Shown here piece by piece: positions 8,614 through 18,783 of a stretch of DNA of 18,783 bases. Within the stretch, counting starts at the first letter, position 1; every line of letters begins with the position of its first letter. The stretch lies in NCBI GenBank assembly GCA_964058845.1, contig CAXKVR010000192.1:1-18783 (forward strand), in the 5' to 3' direction. Below the pieces are notes generated by a model, which was not told where the DNA came from, made no database searches, and was given only the letters and a program-made list of their open reading frames with translations. Source of the stretch: Carex sylvatica. Lineage: Eukaryota; Streptophyta; Magnoliopsida; Poales; Cyperaceae. The translations under genes and the position numbers were made by a program.

Positions 8614-9226
8614 GGGGGAATTTCATATATACCCCTCAAAAACTTCAAAATTATATACTCTTCCCTCTAAACTTTGAAATTACATATTATTCCCTCTAAA
8701 CTTCAAAAACTCACAAATTTACCCATTTTATTATCTTCTATATTAAAACTTATTCTAAATTTATAAAATGCTCATTTTACCCTTTATAAAAAATATACTA
8801 CGCCATTGGACTTAAATTTAAATACAAAAGGTTCCTCTATTGTCTGATCCGCGCGCATTGCTTCAATATTCGTGCGTATTCGCTTCAACATTCGTGATGA
8901 TCTAGAGCTCATAGATCTTAAAGCAATTTTGATCCACACACATCGCATTGAGATCTGTGCATATCACTTCAATATTTGTGTTGATCTTGCACACACATAT
9001 CAGAGGAACCCTTTAGATTCAAATTTGAGTCCGATGACTTTTTATGCTTTTAACAATAGGCAAGATAGGTATTTTTTAAATTTAGAATGAGTTTTAATAT
9101 AAAAGACTATAAAATAGATAAATTTATGAGTTTTTGAAGTTTAGAGGTGAAAATATGTAATATCAAGGTTTAGAGAGAAAATACGTAATTATTGAAGTTT
9201 TTGAGGGGTATACGTGAAATTCCCCC
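8614..9226. mobile_element. Long-TIR Mutator-like non-autonomous element
   Basis: The ends are GGGGGAATTTCA and TGAAATTCCCCC. The inverted arms run about 225 bp each (about 8614-8840 against 9000-9226), with shared blocks such as ACCCCTCAAAAACTTCAA and CTCTAAACTTCAAAAACTCA. Flanks AAAACTTTA (8605-8613) and AAAGCTTTA (9227-9235) match in 8 of 9 bases, as expected for a Mutator-type 9-bp duplication. The central ~160 bp (TTCAATATTCGTG/ATATTTGTG phrases) is unique. The short open frame at 8872-9090 resembles nothing I know and I do not call it a gene. Confidence 0.85.
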
Positions 9227-9235
9227 AAAGCTTTA

Positions 9236-10249
9236 TGGTTTGAATGACACTAAAACTGCATGTAATTTCATAAACAACTAATCCATGTGCACAATAACAT
9301 TTCTATATATTTTTTAAAATTACTTTATAAATATGTTATTAAGATTTTATCAAAATATTCATTGTAAGAGATCTCAACTCTAATTTTAAGCACAAAAAGG
9401 GTGTTTCGGTATCCTGTTTTTTTGGGCATCACAATTTGTTCTAAATTTTATCCTTCGTTCAATATTTGTATAATTTCCAAATTAATTTGAAAAATTTCAA
9501 TCGCCTTTTTTTTGCAGATAATAAAATTTAACTTTAACTGACTATAATTAGTTTTAGTTTTTTACTATACAAGCTCAACTATTATAAGATGGCATTGACG
9601 AATGTTACTAAAATAATCGATGTAGAAAAGATTTTGTACTCACAAATAAATAATAAAAAACTAACTATAGTTTAATTCCTAAAAATATTAAGCTAGAATT
9701 TGTGTTTGGTAAATATGAGATGGGACGAACTAGAGTGAAAACACAAGAAGTAAATGGTAAACATTTCAGTCCTATTCTGTTTTTCCTTGCATTTCAAAGT
9801 AATAATTCAAAATTTTCTACATGAAGGTGTTAATTTTTAAAATGCAAATTAATTTCGATATTTAAAGAAAACGTGACTGATGAGCCCCACGCCATTAGTA
9901 TACGATTTTTAAAATGCAAATTAATTTTCATGCAGCGCTGGTTGGATTCTAAAATCAGTGCGCTGCACTGCATGAAGCCAAAACTATTGTGTTAAAATGT
10001 TTACCCAGTTCTGTACGCCGACCCGAGGCTGGGATTTCGTTCGTTCTGACGTAACCTTAATATGACGAAATTGCCCTTACAATTTGAACCGATGGCAACT
10101 CTGATATTTTTTTTCCAGACCACAAGGGTTTGCTTCTTCAGGTTTCGATGTTTTTTACCTTTTAAATGCACCCGGGTCACAGAGATTACCCAGTGGGCCT
10201 TACATTTCAGTGACACAATACGAGTGAACTTGAGATGAACCGGGTGCTG
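9236..10249. other. Intergenic DNA upstream of the myosin promoter
   Basis: AT-rich up to about 9990. TTTTTAAAATGCAAATTAATTT is duplicated at about 9834 and 9906. An imperfect palindrome CATGCAGCGC...GCGCTGCACTGCATG lies at 9929-9974. From about 10000 the sequence is less AT-rich but no gene is supported. Reverse-strand frames at 10001-10216 and 10388-10576 lack coding features. Confidence 0.55.
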
Positions 10250-10762
10250 GCATATTTTAACAGGACCCGATTACCCAAACTGAGGAAACTGCACTTGTAA
10301 CAAGCCTAAGCAATCTCAGAACAGTAGATTACAATTTTATTTGAACGTGGTACACTACAATACTTCTTTGTCATGGCAGGTGGGCCCTCACTTATTACAT
10401 GGCAACGACAAAACATACGTTGATCCAAGTGCAGGTCTGAGTTTAACATATTGGGGCAGCTCTACTGGAACTGCTCTTAAAGTATTTAATTTTTTTATTC
10501 TTTTATTTGGGATTTGAAGGAGCGCCAAAGAAGCAATCGCCATGAATCCGGATTTTGAACGGACACGCAGTTTCAAATTTTAATCTTCTTTCGTTCATCT
10601 GATTTTATTTCCCTCTTCTCTCTGCTGCTGCTCTCTAGGGTTTCTCCATCTCTGCCCTCTCCACTCCCTCTTGTTTGTTCTTGTTTTGTGAATTATTTTT
10701 TGATACAAATATACTGTTCCTTTTTCTTCGATCCAATAGTGTCATTCAGTTGGTTATTGGAG
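10250..10762 (+). promoter_or_regulatory. Probable promoter and 5' UTR of the myosin gene
   Basis: The stretch before the ATG becomes strongly pyrimidine-rich from about 10600 to 10735 (runs of CT with CTGCTGCTGCTCTC), which is typical of plant leaders. It contains TAGGGTTT at 10636-10643, the reverse of the plant telo-box AAACCCTA. A weak TATA-like TATTTAA lies near 10482. No ATG occurs between about 10600 and 10762, so translation should start at 10763. The transcription start cannot be fixed from sequence. The frame upstream of the ATG is open back to about 10688 but has no ATG. Confidence 0.55.
10636..10643 (+). promoter_or_regulatory. Telo-box-like motif (TAGGGTTT) in the leader
   Basis: Exact TAGGGTTT inside a CT-rich tract about 120 bases before the start codon. 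Telo-boxes are common in promoters and leaders of broadly expressed plant genes. Function here is inferred only. Confidence 0.4.
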
Positions 10763-13700
10763 ATGAGCTTTCGAAAGGGGTCGAAGGTTTGGCTTGAGGA
10801 TAAAGAGCTTGCCTGGGTGGAAGGGGAAGTTGTCGATTTGAAAGATAATCTCTTTGTGGTGCTTACGAATCAGAGAAAGAAGGTGCGTTGATTACTTTTT
10901 CTTGTTCTCTAAGTCAAATTTGTTTGATTTTCGTATCTGAGTCTCTAAATGTGCTGTTTATTTGAATGTTCTACTCCTTTGTAATGCACGAGCATTTCTG
11001 GAGCTGAGTTTGCAAATGGAGCCTTGCTGTTGTTAGCCAGCATTGAATCACAATTGAAATTTATTTTACAAATCTTAGTGATCAACTTGATAATATAGTT
11101 TGTGCAACATGTGTGCCTAAGACTGGTAGCTCATCAGGCTTTAATTTCTTTGTTGATTACTTCCCTGAGACACGTAAAATTGGCTATTTGTAGTTCATTT
11201 CTAAGTTTGGCGATCCAATTCCATGTTGGAAATTCAGTGTAGAGATGCCTAGCACTATCAGACTTTACTTTTCTTTAGATTAATATGAATCCCTTATAAC
11301 CTTTATTTTGAGCAAATTATCCAAAATAAAGGGGCATGTTTTCCATTCTGAATGTATTTTGAAGTTACCTATGTCTATAATTGACAGGTTTCCACCGGAC
11401 CAGATAAGTTACTGCCAAGGGATACAGATGAAGATTTGAGCGGCGGACATGTGGATGACATGACCAAATTGACATATCTCAATGAGCCAGGTGTCCTTTA
11501 CAATCTCAAGAGGAGATATGCTCTCAACGAGATATATGTACGTGTCTTCTCCTCCCTTTTTATCTAACACGTCCTAAAATGAAAGTTTTGTTCAAGTGAA
11601 ATTGACTAGATTTTCCTTATTTTTGCTCCAACATTACTTGTGTAATTGTTTTAGGAGCATGTTGTACTAATCTGTACTCCTATACCTAAAATTGCTACAT
11701 TGGTTCAGCCAAACTCGTGCTTACTTGACAAAAAAGGGGCCAACTTGCTAATTCTTGCTTTAGAACAAGTGCACCTGAATTATGTTACCCTTTCATCTAC
11801 ACTTGTTAAGCATCTACGGATAGCTAAAGCAAGATGACTAAATTGCCCTTATTTCTTTTTATATTAATCTAATTGCTTAGTATGTTTTTTATGCAAAAAA
11901 AAAATAATAAAAAAAAATAGTATGTCAAGTAGTTCAACTTGGCCTGGAAACAAAAATCTAAGTTTCTTGTCTTGACCTTAGTTCAACTTGGGCTTGTGAA
12001 GATTTGACTCGGTCATTGTCAACTAATAATACAAAGATTTTTATAAGTTGTATTGGGGGCATATTTGTCAACTGTACGTCTTGTCATTTTTCTTTATTTC
12101 TTCACTTATTAAACTCAACGTTTCTTGATCAAAATGAATATTTTGCATGCGCTTTGATTTCATATTTTACTCGAACAAATCATACACATTAGTTAATGTA
12201 GATCTGCATCACAGTATCTAAATTGCTTCGCTTGATTTTAGTTCAACTCAGGCTTAAAAAAAGGGCTGTTAACTGCGTTAGGGCCAGTCATCAATATTAA
12301 ATCTTATCTAATTGGCAGTGATTGTTATAATCAATGCGCACTAAACTGTAACAGCTACAATTTTTAACAGACATTTCATATAAGTCTTGAACGGAACATG
12401 ATATTTTGCTTGGCTTGATTTTATATCACCTTGGCTTCCCTAAGAAAATATTAATTACTTGTCTGGGGGCACAATAGTTATATTTTTAGCAAACCTTTAT
12501 CATGCCACTAGACTGAGGTTGTGTTTCTTTTTGCAAATCAAGGTGGTTACTTGCAAGATACGTTTTTTGTTTAGCAAAATGTCTTTCGCATCTTGCCCAG
12601 TGCTCATGTTACATTGAGCCAAAACATAAATTTTAACCTGCCATAACTTTTGAAATTCAGACGTATACGGGGACCATACTGATTGCTGTCAATCCATTCA
12701 CAAAGCTTCCACATTTGTATAATGAGTACATGATGGAGCAATATAAAGGTGTGAGGTTGGGCGACTTGAGTCCTCATGTCTTTGCCGTCGCTGACGCCTC
12801 TTACAGGTGGGCGCATTTTTTATATATAGTATTGTCTTTCATCAGCAAACACGTTTTACTGAATAATAAGGCCTTAATAATTCTTTTGGTTAGTTCTGTT
12901 GGAGTTTTCTGTAAGACCGTGAGACAATATATTTCTTGGTGTTTAAGATAACATGTTTCCAAGAACAGCAAAAATATTTAATGATCTGTTATTGTTGTCA
13001 GAGCTATGATGAGTGAAGCTCGGAGCCAGTCAATTTTAGTCAGTGGAGAAAGCGGGGCGGGGAAGACAGAGACTACTAAGCTTATCATGCAATACCTGAC
13101 CTTTGTTGGGGGCAGAGCTGTTATTGATGACCGCTCAGTTGAACAACAAGTCCTTGAAGTACGCTTTTTTTCTGGCATTATTTCTTTTTTAGTTCAAGCT
13201 AGGGATGTCAATTTCTGACCTGATCCAATGGGTCGGGTACGTGTCTAGAAAATTGACTCGTTTTGTGTCAGAGCTGATCCAACTCATTTAATTGTGTTTT
13301 GATGGATTTAAGTTGAAATTTATCATTAATTAAAGTTTATCACAATAATTTAGATTAATTATATATTATTTAAGATTAAGTTGCACACATAAAAAATAAA
13401 AAAATAATAATAATAAACAATCAAGTTACATGGGTTGGGTCGGGTTGGAGGAAAATAATAAAAGATTGTTGAGCCGACCTGACTGGACCCGTTGACACCC
13501 TAGTTCAAGCTCTGTGTGAAAATGATATTCGTTAACACTGATTTGCATTTTTCTTTCCTGGCCCATTTGTATGACCTTTCTATTTTCCTATTTATATTTT
13601 TTTCCTTTTCAGTCTAATCCTCTGTTGGAGGCATTTGGCAATGCTAAAACAGTCAGAAATGACAACTCAAGGTGTGCCTATTTATTGCTAATATCCTCTA

Positions 13701-16700
13701 TCCTTCATGATGTCTTTTTTTTTCCTTGCAAATTACAACAAAAATCTTACTATATTTGTAAACAATATCTGACCGAATTTCTTTTTGTACATAGCACTCA
13801 ACAGTTAGTTGTAACACAGAATAAGTGCATCAAATATTATATTGACAATTTTAGTTCTAAGAAGCCATTTTTTCTGGTCGGACCAAGGCAAAATAATAAT
13901 CGAGCAAGCTCTGAAATTATTTGCTAGATACCTAGGTTTTTATGGAAAGCTATGAAGTAGTTTTCCCCTAACTTTTACATGTATGATAATTAGTTATAAA
14001 TCAATAGACAAAGAAATTATGTGTCCATTAAGGACATGAAATTTAGAGTTATATGCAAGAAATAGTGCATACTGAATATCCCTAGTTAATTGTTTAATGC
14101 TGGATTAGTTTAAAGGCTGTTTGCTTTTCTCTCTTTTATGGTTTAAGTCGATTTGGAAAGTTCGTGGAGATCCAATTTGACCCAAGAGGCAGAATATCTG
14201 GTGCGGCCATAAGGACATATCTTCTTGAGAGGTCACGGGTTGTGCAGATAACCAACCCCGAAAGAAACTTCCATTGTTTCTACCAGTTATGTGCTTCTGG
14301 AGAGGTAACTAAATTCATGGTTCAATTATTTCCTTATTTTAAAACTTCCTATTCTAAAATCGTAATGTGAAAATTTAATCAAATTTGTTTTAACCATCCG
14401 ATACATTTTTGAACACTCCAAAATAAGTTATCTTCGAGGATCCAAATTGGTAACCTACCGACATAATTCAAAAAAGACAAAAAAACTTAATTGCGAAGCG
14501 GAACTCTTCGTGTCAATGTCACTTGTGCTATGGGCTTAAGACAGTGACCTCTCAAAAGTCTGGGTGTCGATGAGCACAATCAAGAGTTTTATAATAAAAA
14601 TTGATAATATATTAATTGACAATCATAATCCCTAGTATCCTCCTTTTCCATTGCTAAAAACTGTGGTCTGACTATTTCCTTGGGTTTTGTGACTCCAGTA
14701 TGCTGAGAAATACAAGCTTGGCCATCCTAGCAGCTTCCATTATCTGAATCAAAGCAATACATATGAACTGGAGGGGTCCAGCAATGCTGAAGAATATGCC
14801 AGGACAAAACGGGCGATGGCCATTGTTGGAATTACTGGAACTGACCAGGTTTGATGATCTGTATTTAACTTTTTCCTGTTTTTATATGTGCACAGGATTT
14901 TTTTTTTTTTTGAAATGTATCCGTGTTGCTTTTGTTTCCCTTTTTTTTCCAAAATTTCAGGAGGCTATATTTCGAACATTGGCTGCTATTCTTCATCTTG
15001 GGAATATTGAGTTTTCTGCAGGAAAGGATTATGATTCATCAGTTATCAAGGATTCAAAATCTAACTTCCATCTTCAAATGGCTGCTGAGCTGTTTATGTA
15101 AGGATATATTTACAAAAATCCCTTTTATGCACTCTTTTTTAATTGATTTTTTTTTTTTCATAATTTGACACTAGCAAACGTCCAATTCTTCACTAGGTGT
15201 GATGCAGACCTATTGGTCACTACTTTGTGCAGTCGGTCCATACAGACTCGGGAGGGCATAATTGTAAAATTCCTTGACTGCGAGGCTGCTGCTGCTAACC
15301 GTGATGCTCTTGCGAAGACTGTATATTCCAAGCTCTTCGATTGGCATGACCTCTTCTCTACTTTGTTTGTGCATTATTTTGTGCTTGATGACTAAATTAA
15401 TTTTAATTCACTATGGCAACAAAATTTGCAGGCTTGTAGAAAACATTAACAAATCAATCGGCCAAGATGGGAATTCAAAAGTTCAAATTGGTGTCTTGGA
15501 TATATATGGCTTTGAATGTTTCACTAGCAACAGGTCTTAGATTGTTCCTATTTCTTTCTTTGTGATTGCTATTTATCATGATTGTCTGAATAAATACACA
15601 TGCATATGTACTGATCTGATATATTTGATCTGCTTCTGCAGCTTTGAACAGTTCTGTATTAACTTTGCAAATGAGAAGCTCCAACAACACTTCAATGAGG
15701 TACTATTAGAACATCTCTTTATTATTATTATTAATAATTTTTTTTATATATATATATATATTTTATTTTTCTACAATAGGTGCCTACTAATTTTTTTTTC
15801 TTGCTTTATAGCATCTGAGACTGTACCTGATTGTTATTTCTGTTTTTTCTTTTTCTTTCACAGCATGTGTTTAAGATGGAGCAGGAGGAATATAGCAATG
15901 AGGAAATCAACTGGAGTTATATTGAATTTATTGATAACCAAGATGTCCTGGATTTGATAGAAAAGGTTCTTTCCCCATTTTTTCATAATGACATTTCAAG
16001 CTGTTAGGTTTGGTGATTTGGCATGTTTTGTTGTGCATGTTCGTGTGCCCTATGTAGAGTTGTAGAAAGTGTCTAGTTGATACTTGTAGTGGGACATTGT
16101 GTGTGTGTATAGATGAAAAAGTATTCCCATAATTGTACTAACCTGTAGTACATGATATTTGGCATGTTTGTTATAGTACAAACCATGTTTAGTACTGGTA
16201 TTAGCGATGTGATTTCGCTGTAGTTACTTATTCGTTCTTTCATGAAGTGATGTTGAGTCTAATCAATGAACCACGAAAAAAAGAAAAAAAAAAGTTCACA
16301 TATGTACTGGGTATCATACCACTGGCACATCTTACTGTTAAAGTTCTGAGAAGCTACATCATTGAAACATGTTATGGTTATCCGTGAAGATTCCTACTAA
16401 TGTCTCATTTGTATGTGCATGTGCATGTGCATGTGCATGTGCATACAAGCTTGTATCATTGATTAGTTAATTTTGTTCTGCAAGTGATCATCCTTCATCT
16501 TCTGTTGTCTTACAGAAACCGATTGGAATCATCTCGTTGCTGGACGAAGCTTGGTAAGACCTTTTTTTGGCATTGTTAATTTGAGTCTGCTGCTGTGTTG
16601 CTTGGCCACTAAGCTCTTTTGGGCAATGTTAATCATTCTTTCTCCTTTTCTCCAGTATGTTTCCGAAATCAACCCATGAGACATTTTCGACTAAGCTGTT

Positions 16701-18648
16701 CCAAAGCTTTCGCTCTCATTCCAGACTAGAAAAGACCAAGTTCTCAGAAACTGATTTCACTCTATGCCATTATGCCGGGAAGGTAACACAGTTCCTTGAA
16801 TCCCTTCAAACTTTCATAAAAATACGCCATAATTTATATACCTAAGAACATAAACTTGTGTGATTTCATGCAGGTCACATACCAAACAGATTCATTTTTG
16901 GATAAGAACCGAGACTATGTTATTGTTGAGCATTGCAATCTCTTGTCTTCTTCCAAATGCCCATTTGTTTCGGGCCTGTTTGCATCCCTCCCAGATGAAT
17001 CTTCTAGATCCTCATACAAGTTCTCATCCGTTTCCTCCAGATTTAAGGTACTGCAGGGCTTCAATTACTATGGGTATTTAGGGGTCCGGATAGCCTCAAG
17101 TAATCCAAATTTTGAGTTTAAATCAACAGAGTTCGATCAGAATTCGGGCCAATCTGGCCCGAGGTTGAATGCACTGGGCTCCTTTAATATTTGTTATTTA
17201 GAAGGTGGGATCGAGACTAAAAATATGTATATTTTTTTTCTTTTAAAGCAACAACTTCAATCACTTATGGACACACTCAAGTCTACTGAGCCTCACTACG
17301 TACGATGTGTGAAGCCCAATTCTCTCAATCGTCCTCAAATCTTTGAAAACCAGAGTGTATTGCATCAACTCCGGTGTGGTGTAAGTGGCACTTAATTCTT
17401 TACTCTTTTGGTAGTCCATATTTGTTAATTGGATGCTTCTGCATATTCATTAAGTTTCATAAGAGGCATTTCAGCTTTTATTTGTTTTCTGCAGGGTGTT
17501 TTAGAGGCAGTTAGGATCAGCCTCGCCGGGTACCCTACTAGAAGGACATATTTTGAATTTGTGGATCGTTTTGGCCTTCTTGCTCTTGAGCTCATGGATG
17601 GGAGGTATGCTTAGCCTCTAAAGGTTTATCATTTAACATATTTACTTCTGATAAAATAATTTAGTTTCTGTGCTAATTTGCATTTGTTACAGCTATGATG
17701 AAAAGGCTGTTACAAAAGGAATCCTTGAGAAGCTGAGTCTTGATAATTTTCAGGTACTTATTGTCCTCTAAATCACTTTTGGTACTTCTGCAAAGGATCA
17801 TGGTACCAGTCAACACATATTTCAATACATCTTACTAATGCTCTGGTACCTGACATTGTCACTATTGTCAGTGGTACTTTTGGTTTATTTTATTATGAAG
17901 TTGTTTTCCAATTTCTTGACAGGGCAGTAGTGAAGCATCTAATATGTGACTTTAAATCCATAATATAGTATTAGAAACAAGAGTGAGGCTATGGTACTAT
18001 GCATAGCGCATATTGGTCCGTACTATGGACCAATATCTCCATTTTCAAAATCCAAAGAGTCGAGCTGAACCGTGCAACATGATCTTCACATGAAAGTTTA
18101 CTTGTAGATCAAATTTTATATATTTTTTTAATTATTTTTACTATCTTTTTAGATAGGTAGAAAATCACTTGATCTAAAGATTGTAGACCATTCAAAAGTA
18201 GTGATTTTCTACCCATCTAGAAAAATAGTAGAATGATTCTAAAAAATGTGAAATTTAGTTTGCAAATACATTTTTATATGGAGATCATATTGACCGGTTT
18301 CTGATCGACTGTTTAAACTTTGGGAACGAAGATATTTATGCATAGTACGGACCAATATGCGCTATGCGTAGTAACATAGCCTCACTCTAGAAACAGATTA
18401 GGGAGTTCATAAGCTTCTAATTTTTCGAGGATCAACCATGAGGCATTGTAAACAATTGCTATGTTTACAGCTAGGTAGGAGCAAAGTTTTCCTGAGAGCG
18501 GGTCAGATAGCCATTTTAGATGTGAGAAGGAGCGAGGTTCTTGATAATGCTGCGAGGCTCATTCAGTCTCGCTTCAGAACATTTATCACTCGCAAGGAAT
18601 TCCTTTACACAAGAGAGGCTTCTATTTCCCTTCAAGCTTTCTGTAGAG
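10763..18648 (+). CDS. Class XI myosin heavy chain (XI-F-like), motor domain and first IQ motif; 3' part outside window
   Basis: Actin-based plus-end motor for organelle transport and cytoplasmic streaming. Exons: 10763-10882, 11388-11537, 12661-12806, 13002-13158, 13613-13671, 14148-14304, 14699-14848, 14961-15097, 15197-15343, 15432-15533, 15642-15699, 15864-15965, 16516-16553, 16656-16782, 16874-17047, 17249-17380, 17495-17604, 17693-17753, 18471-18648. They join without stop or frameshift into 768 residues. Seen: SH3-like start ([11 protein letters not shown], ~8-18), P-loop GESGAGKT (154-161), switch I NDNSSRFGKF (207-216), switch II DIYGFE (431-436), relay region [16 protein letters not shown] (446-461), actin-binding segment [12 protein letters not shown] (~621-632), SH1/SH2 helix region [17 protein letters not shown], converter [12 protein letters not shown] (710-721), IQ1 (~740-753), IQ2 beginning at ~762. 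The start is the first ATG after the pyrimidine-rich leader. Variants GFECF and RISLAGYP match the XI-F type as I recall it, so I do not treat the missing SH1 cysteine as damage. The gene runs off the right edge; the tail is not seen. Confidence 0.95.
11538..12660 (+). other. Intron 2 (1123 bp), no recognised element
   Basis: It lies between ...RRYALNEIY and [13 protein letters not shown] with GTACGT/CAG borders, and is the longest complete intron in the window. It holds an A-rich run at about 11896-11919 and several diverged copies of a TTAGTTCAACTTGGGCTT-like phrase (about 11930, 11980, 12238). I found no clear transposon ends or coding fragment. Confidence 0.8.
13200..13502 (+). mobile_element. 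hAT-like MITE in intron 4
   Basis: The element starts TAGGGATGTCAA and ends TTGACACCCTA, and is flanked by a perfect 8-bp duplication GTTCAAGC (13192-13199 and 13503-13510; the repeat can be read as 10 bp). The inside is AT-rich with subterminal GGGTCGGGT-type motifs on both sides (GGGTCGGGTACG left, GGGTTGGGTCGGGTT right). Terminal TAGGG and an 8-bp target duplication are hallmarks of hAT non-autonomous elements. It has no coding capacity. Removing it leaves an intron of about 143 bp. Confidence 0.88.
15344..15431 (+). other. Intron 9 with GC-AG splice sites
   Basis: Exon 9 ends TTCGATTG and the intron starts GCATGA; it ends TTTGCAG before GCTTGTAGAA. This junction restores ...[16 protein letters not shown], the conserved myosin sequence. 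Reading through instead gives a stop at 15393-15395. No GT at the right phase is available, so a non-canonical GC donor (or a GT-to-GC mutation) is the best reading. Confidence 0.8.
15741..15762 (+). repeat. (TA)n tract in intron 11
   Basis: A run of TA repeats after a T-rich stretch in the short intron between exons 11 and 12; simple low-complexity sequence. Confidence 0.8.
16411..16446 (+). repeat. (GTGCAT)n microsatellite in intron 12
   Basis: About five copies of GTGCAT in an alternating purine-pyrimidine tract within the 550-bp intron 12. It is likely polymorphic and Z-DNA-prone by composition. Confidence 0.85.
17048..17248 (+). other. Intron 15, stop-free and a multiple of three (exitron-like)
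   Basis: The intron begins GTACTG, ends TTTTAAAG and lies between ...SSVSSRFK and [10 protein letters not shown], which are contiguous in plant class XI myosins. It is 201 nt long and has no in-frame stop, so retention would insert 67 residues before the actin-binding segment. It contains the palindrome GGGCCAATCTGGCCC at 17146-17160 and is less AT-rich than most introns of the gene. Confidence 0.75.
17981..18387 (+). mobile_element. Mutator-like MITE in intron 18
   Basis: Near-perfect terminal inverted repeats of about 47 bp start GAGTGAGGCTATG and continue through GCATAGCGCATATTGGTCCG. Inverted similarity extends further inward (ATCTCC/GGAGAT-type blocks; GATTTTCTACC against GGTAGAAAATC). 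It is flanked by TAGAAACAA / TAGAAACAG, a 9-bp duplication with one mismatch (17972-17980, 18388-18396). It sits in the 717-bp intron before the converter/IQ exon and has no coding capacity. The 9-bp duplication favours Mutator-like; an 8-bp reading with hAT is possible. Confidence 0.85.
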
Positions 18649-18783
18649 GTGCCTATCCCATTTAGTATTTTTATTTGTTTGTTTGTTTGTTGCATTATAG
18701 CGTTGAATTGTTTCCCTTATTCTAGACATAGGGATGAATTTATAAATTAAATGGTTGAATTTCAAAATCCTATTTTCGTCATA

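Noticed and set aside
8872..9090. 72-residue frame inside the long-TIR element as a captured gene fragment
   Set aside because: It extends into the terminal repeat and has no recognisable motif; likely chance.
10688..10762. N-terminal extension of the myosin upstream of 10763
   Set aside because: The frame is open but has no ATG, and the encoded residues are unlike any myosin N-terminus.
15344..15395. Exon 9 continuing to a stop as evidence of a myosin pseudogene
   Set aside because: A GC-AG intron at the conserved junction restores the frame, and all other exons are intact.
17495..17604. Leucine in RISLAGYP as loss of the reactive SH1 cysteine
   Set aside because: XI-F-type plant myosins, as I recall them, naturally have this residue.

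Overview
This window is nuclear DNA from a flowering plant. It holds the 5' part of a large, intron-rich class XI myosin gene, preceded by about 10 kb of AT-rich intergenic DNA made of repeats, miniature transposons and inserted organellar DNA. The plant assignment rests on the class XI myosin motor, the GT-AG exon/intron structure, and the fragments of plastid trnK/matK and ndhB. The species cannot be named from the sequence. The ndhB fragment carries phenylalanine at the PFHQW position, a state I recall from monocot plastids, but this is weak evidence.

Regions. (1) 1-426: two diverged tandem copies of a ~206-220 bp AT-rich unit. (2) 427-1116: AT-rich DNA. (3) 1117-1517: a long foldback element. 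(4) 1676-4052: a patchwork of organellar DNA, made of plastid trnK-UUU 3' exon + trnK intron + matK 3' end; an unassigned, mitochondrial-looking segment; an exon-like fragment of an unidentified gene; more mitochondrial-looking DNA; and plastid ndhB exon 1 end + start of its intron. (5) 4053-5230: AT-rich DNA resembling region 2, with possible terminal similarity to position 1. (6) 5231-6000: GC-richer low-complexity DNA and a 63-bp duplication. (7) 6010-6601: hAT-like element containing a tRNA-like (SINE-type) sequence. (8) 7279-7511, 8281-8602 and 8614-9226: three non-autonomous DNA transposons, the last two almost abutting. (9) 10250-10762: probable promoter and 5' UTR. (10) 10763-18648: 19 coding exons of the myosin gene, + strand.

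The 19 exons join in frame without a stop to give 768 residues. These cover the SH3-like N-terminus, the whole motor domain with P-loop, switch I and switch II, the converter, and the first IQ motif. The rest (further IQ motifs, coiled coil, globular DIL tail) lies beyond the right edge. The sequence looks closest to the XI-F-type subgroup of plant myosins as I recall it. Noteworthy gene-structure points are a GC-AG intron after exon 9, a 201-nt stop-free in-frame intron after exon 15, and two transposons in introns (13200-13502 and 17981-18387) with clear target-site duplications. Nothing in the window is bacterial, and no CRISPR, operon or new multi-gene system is visible.
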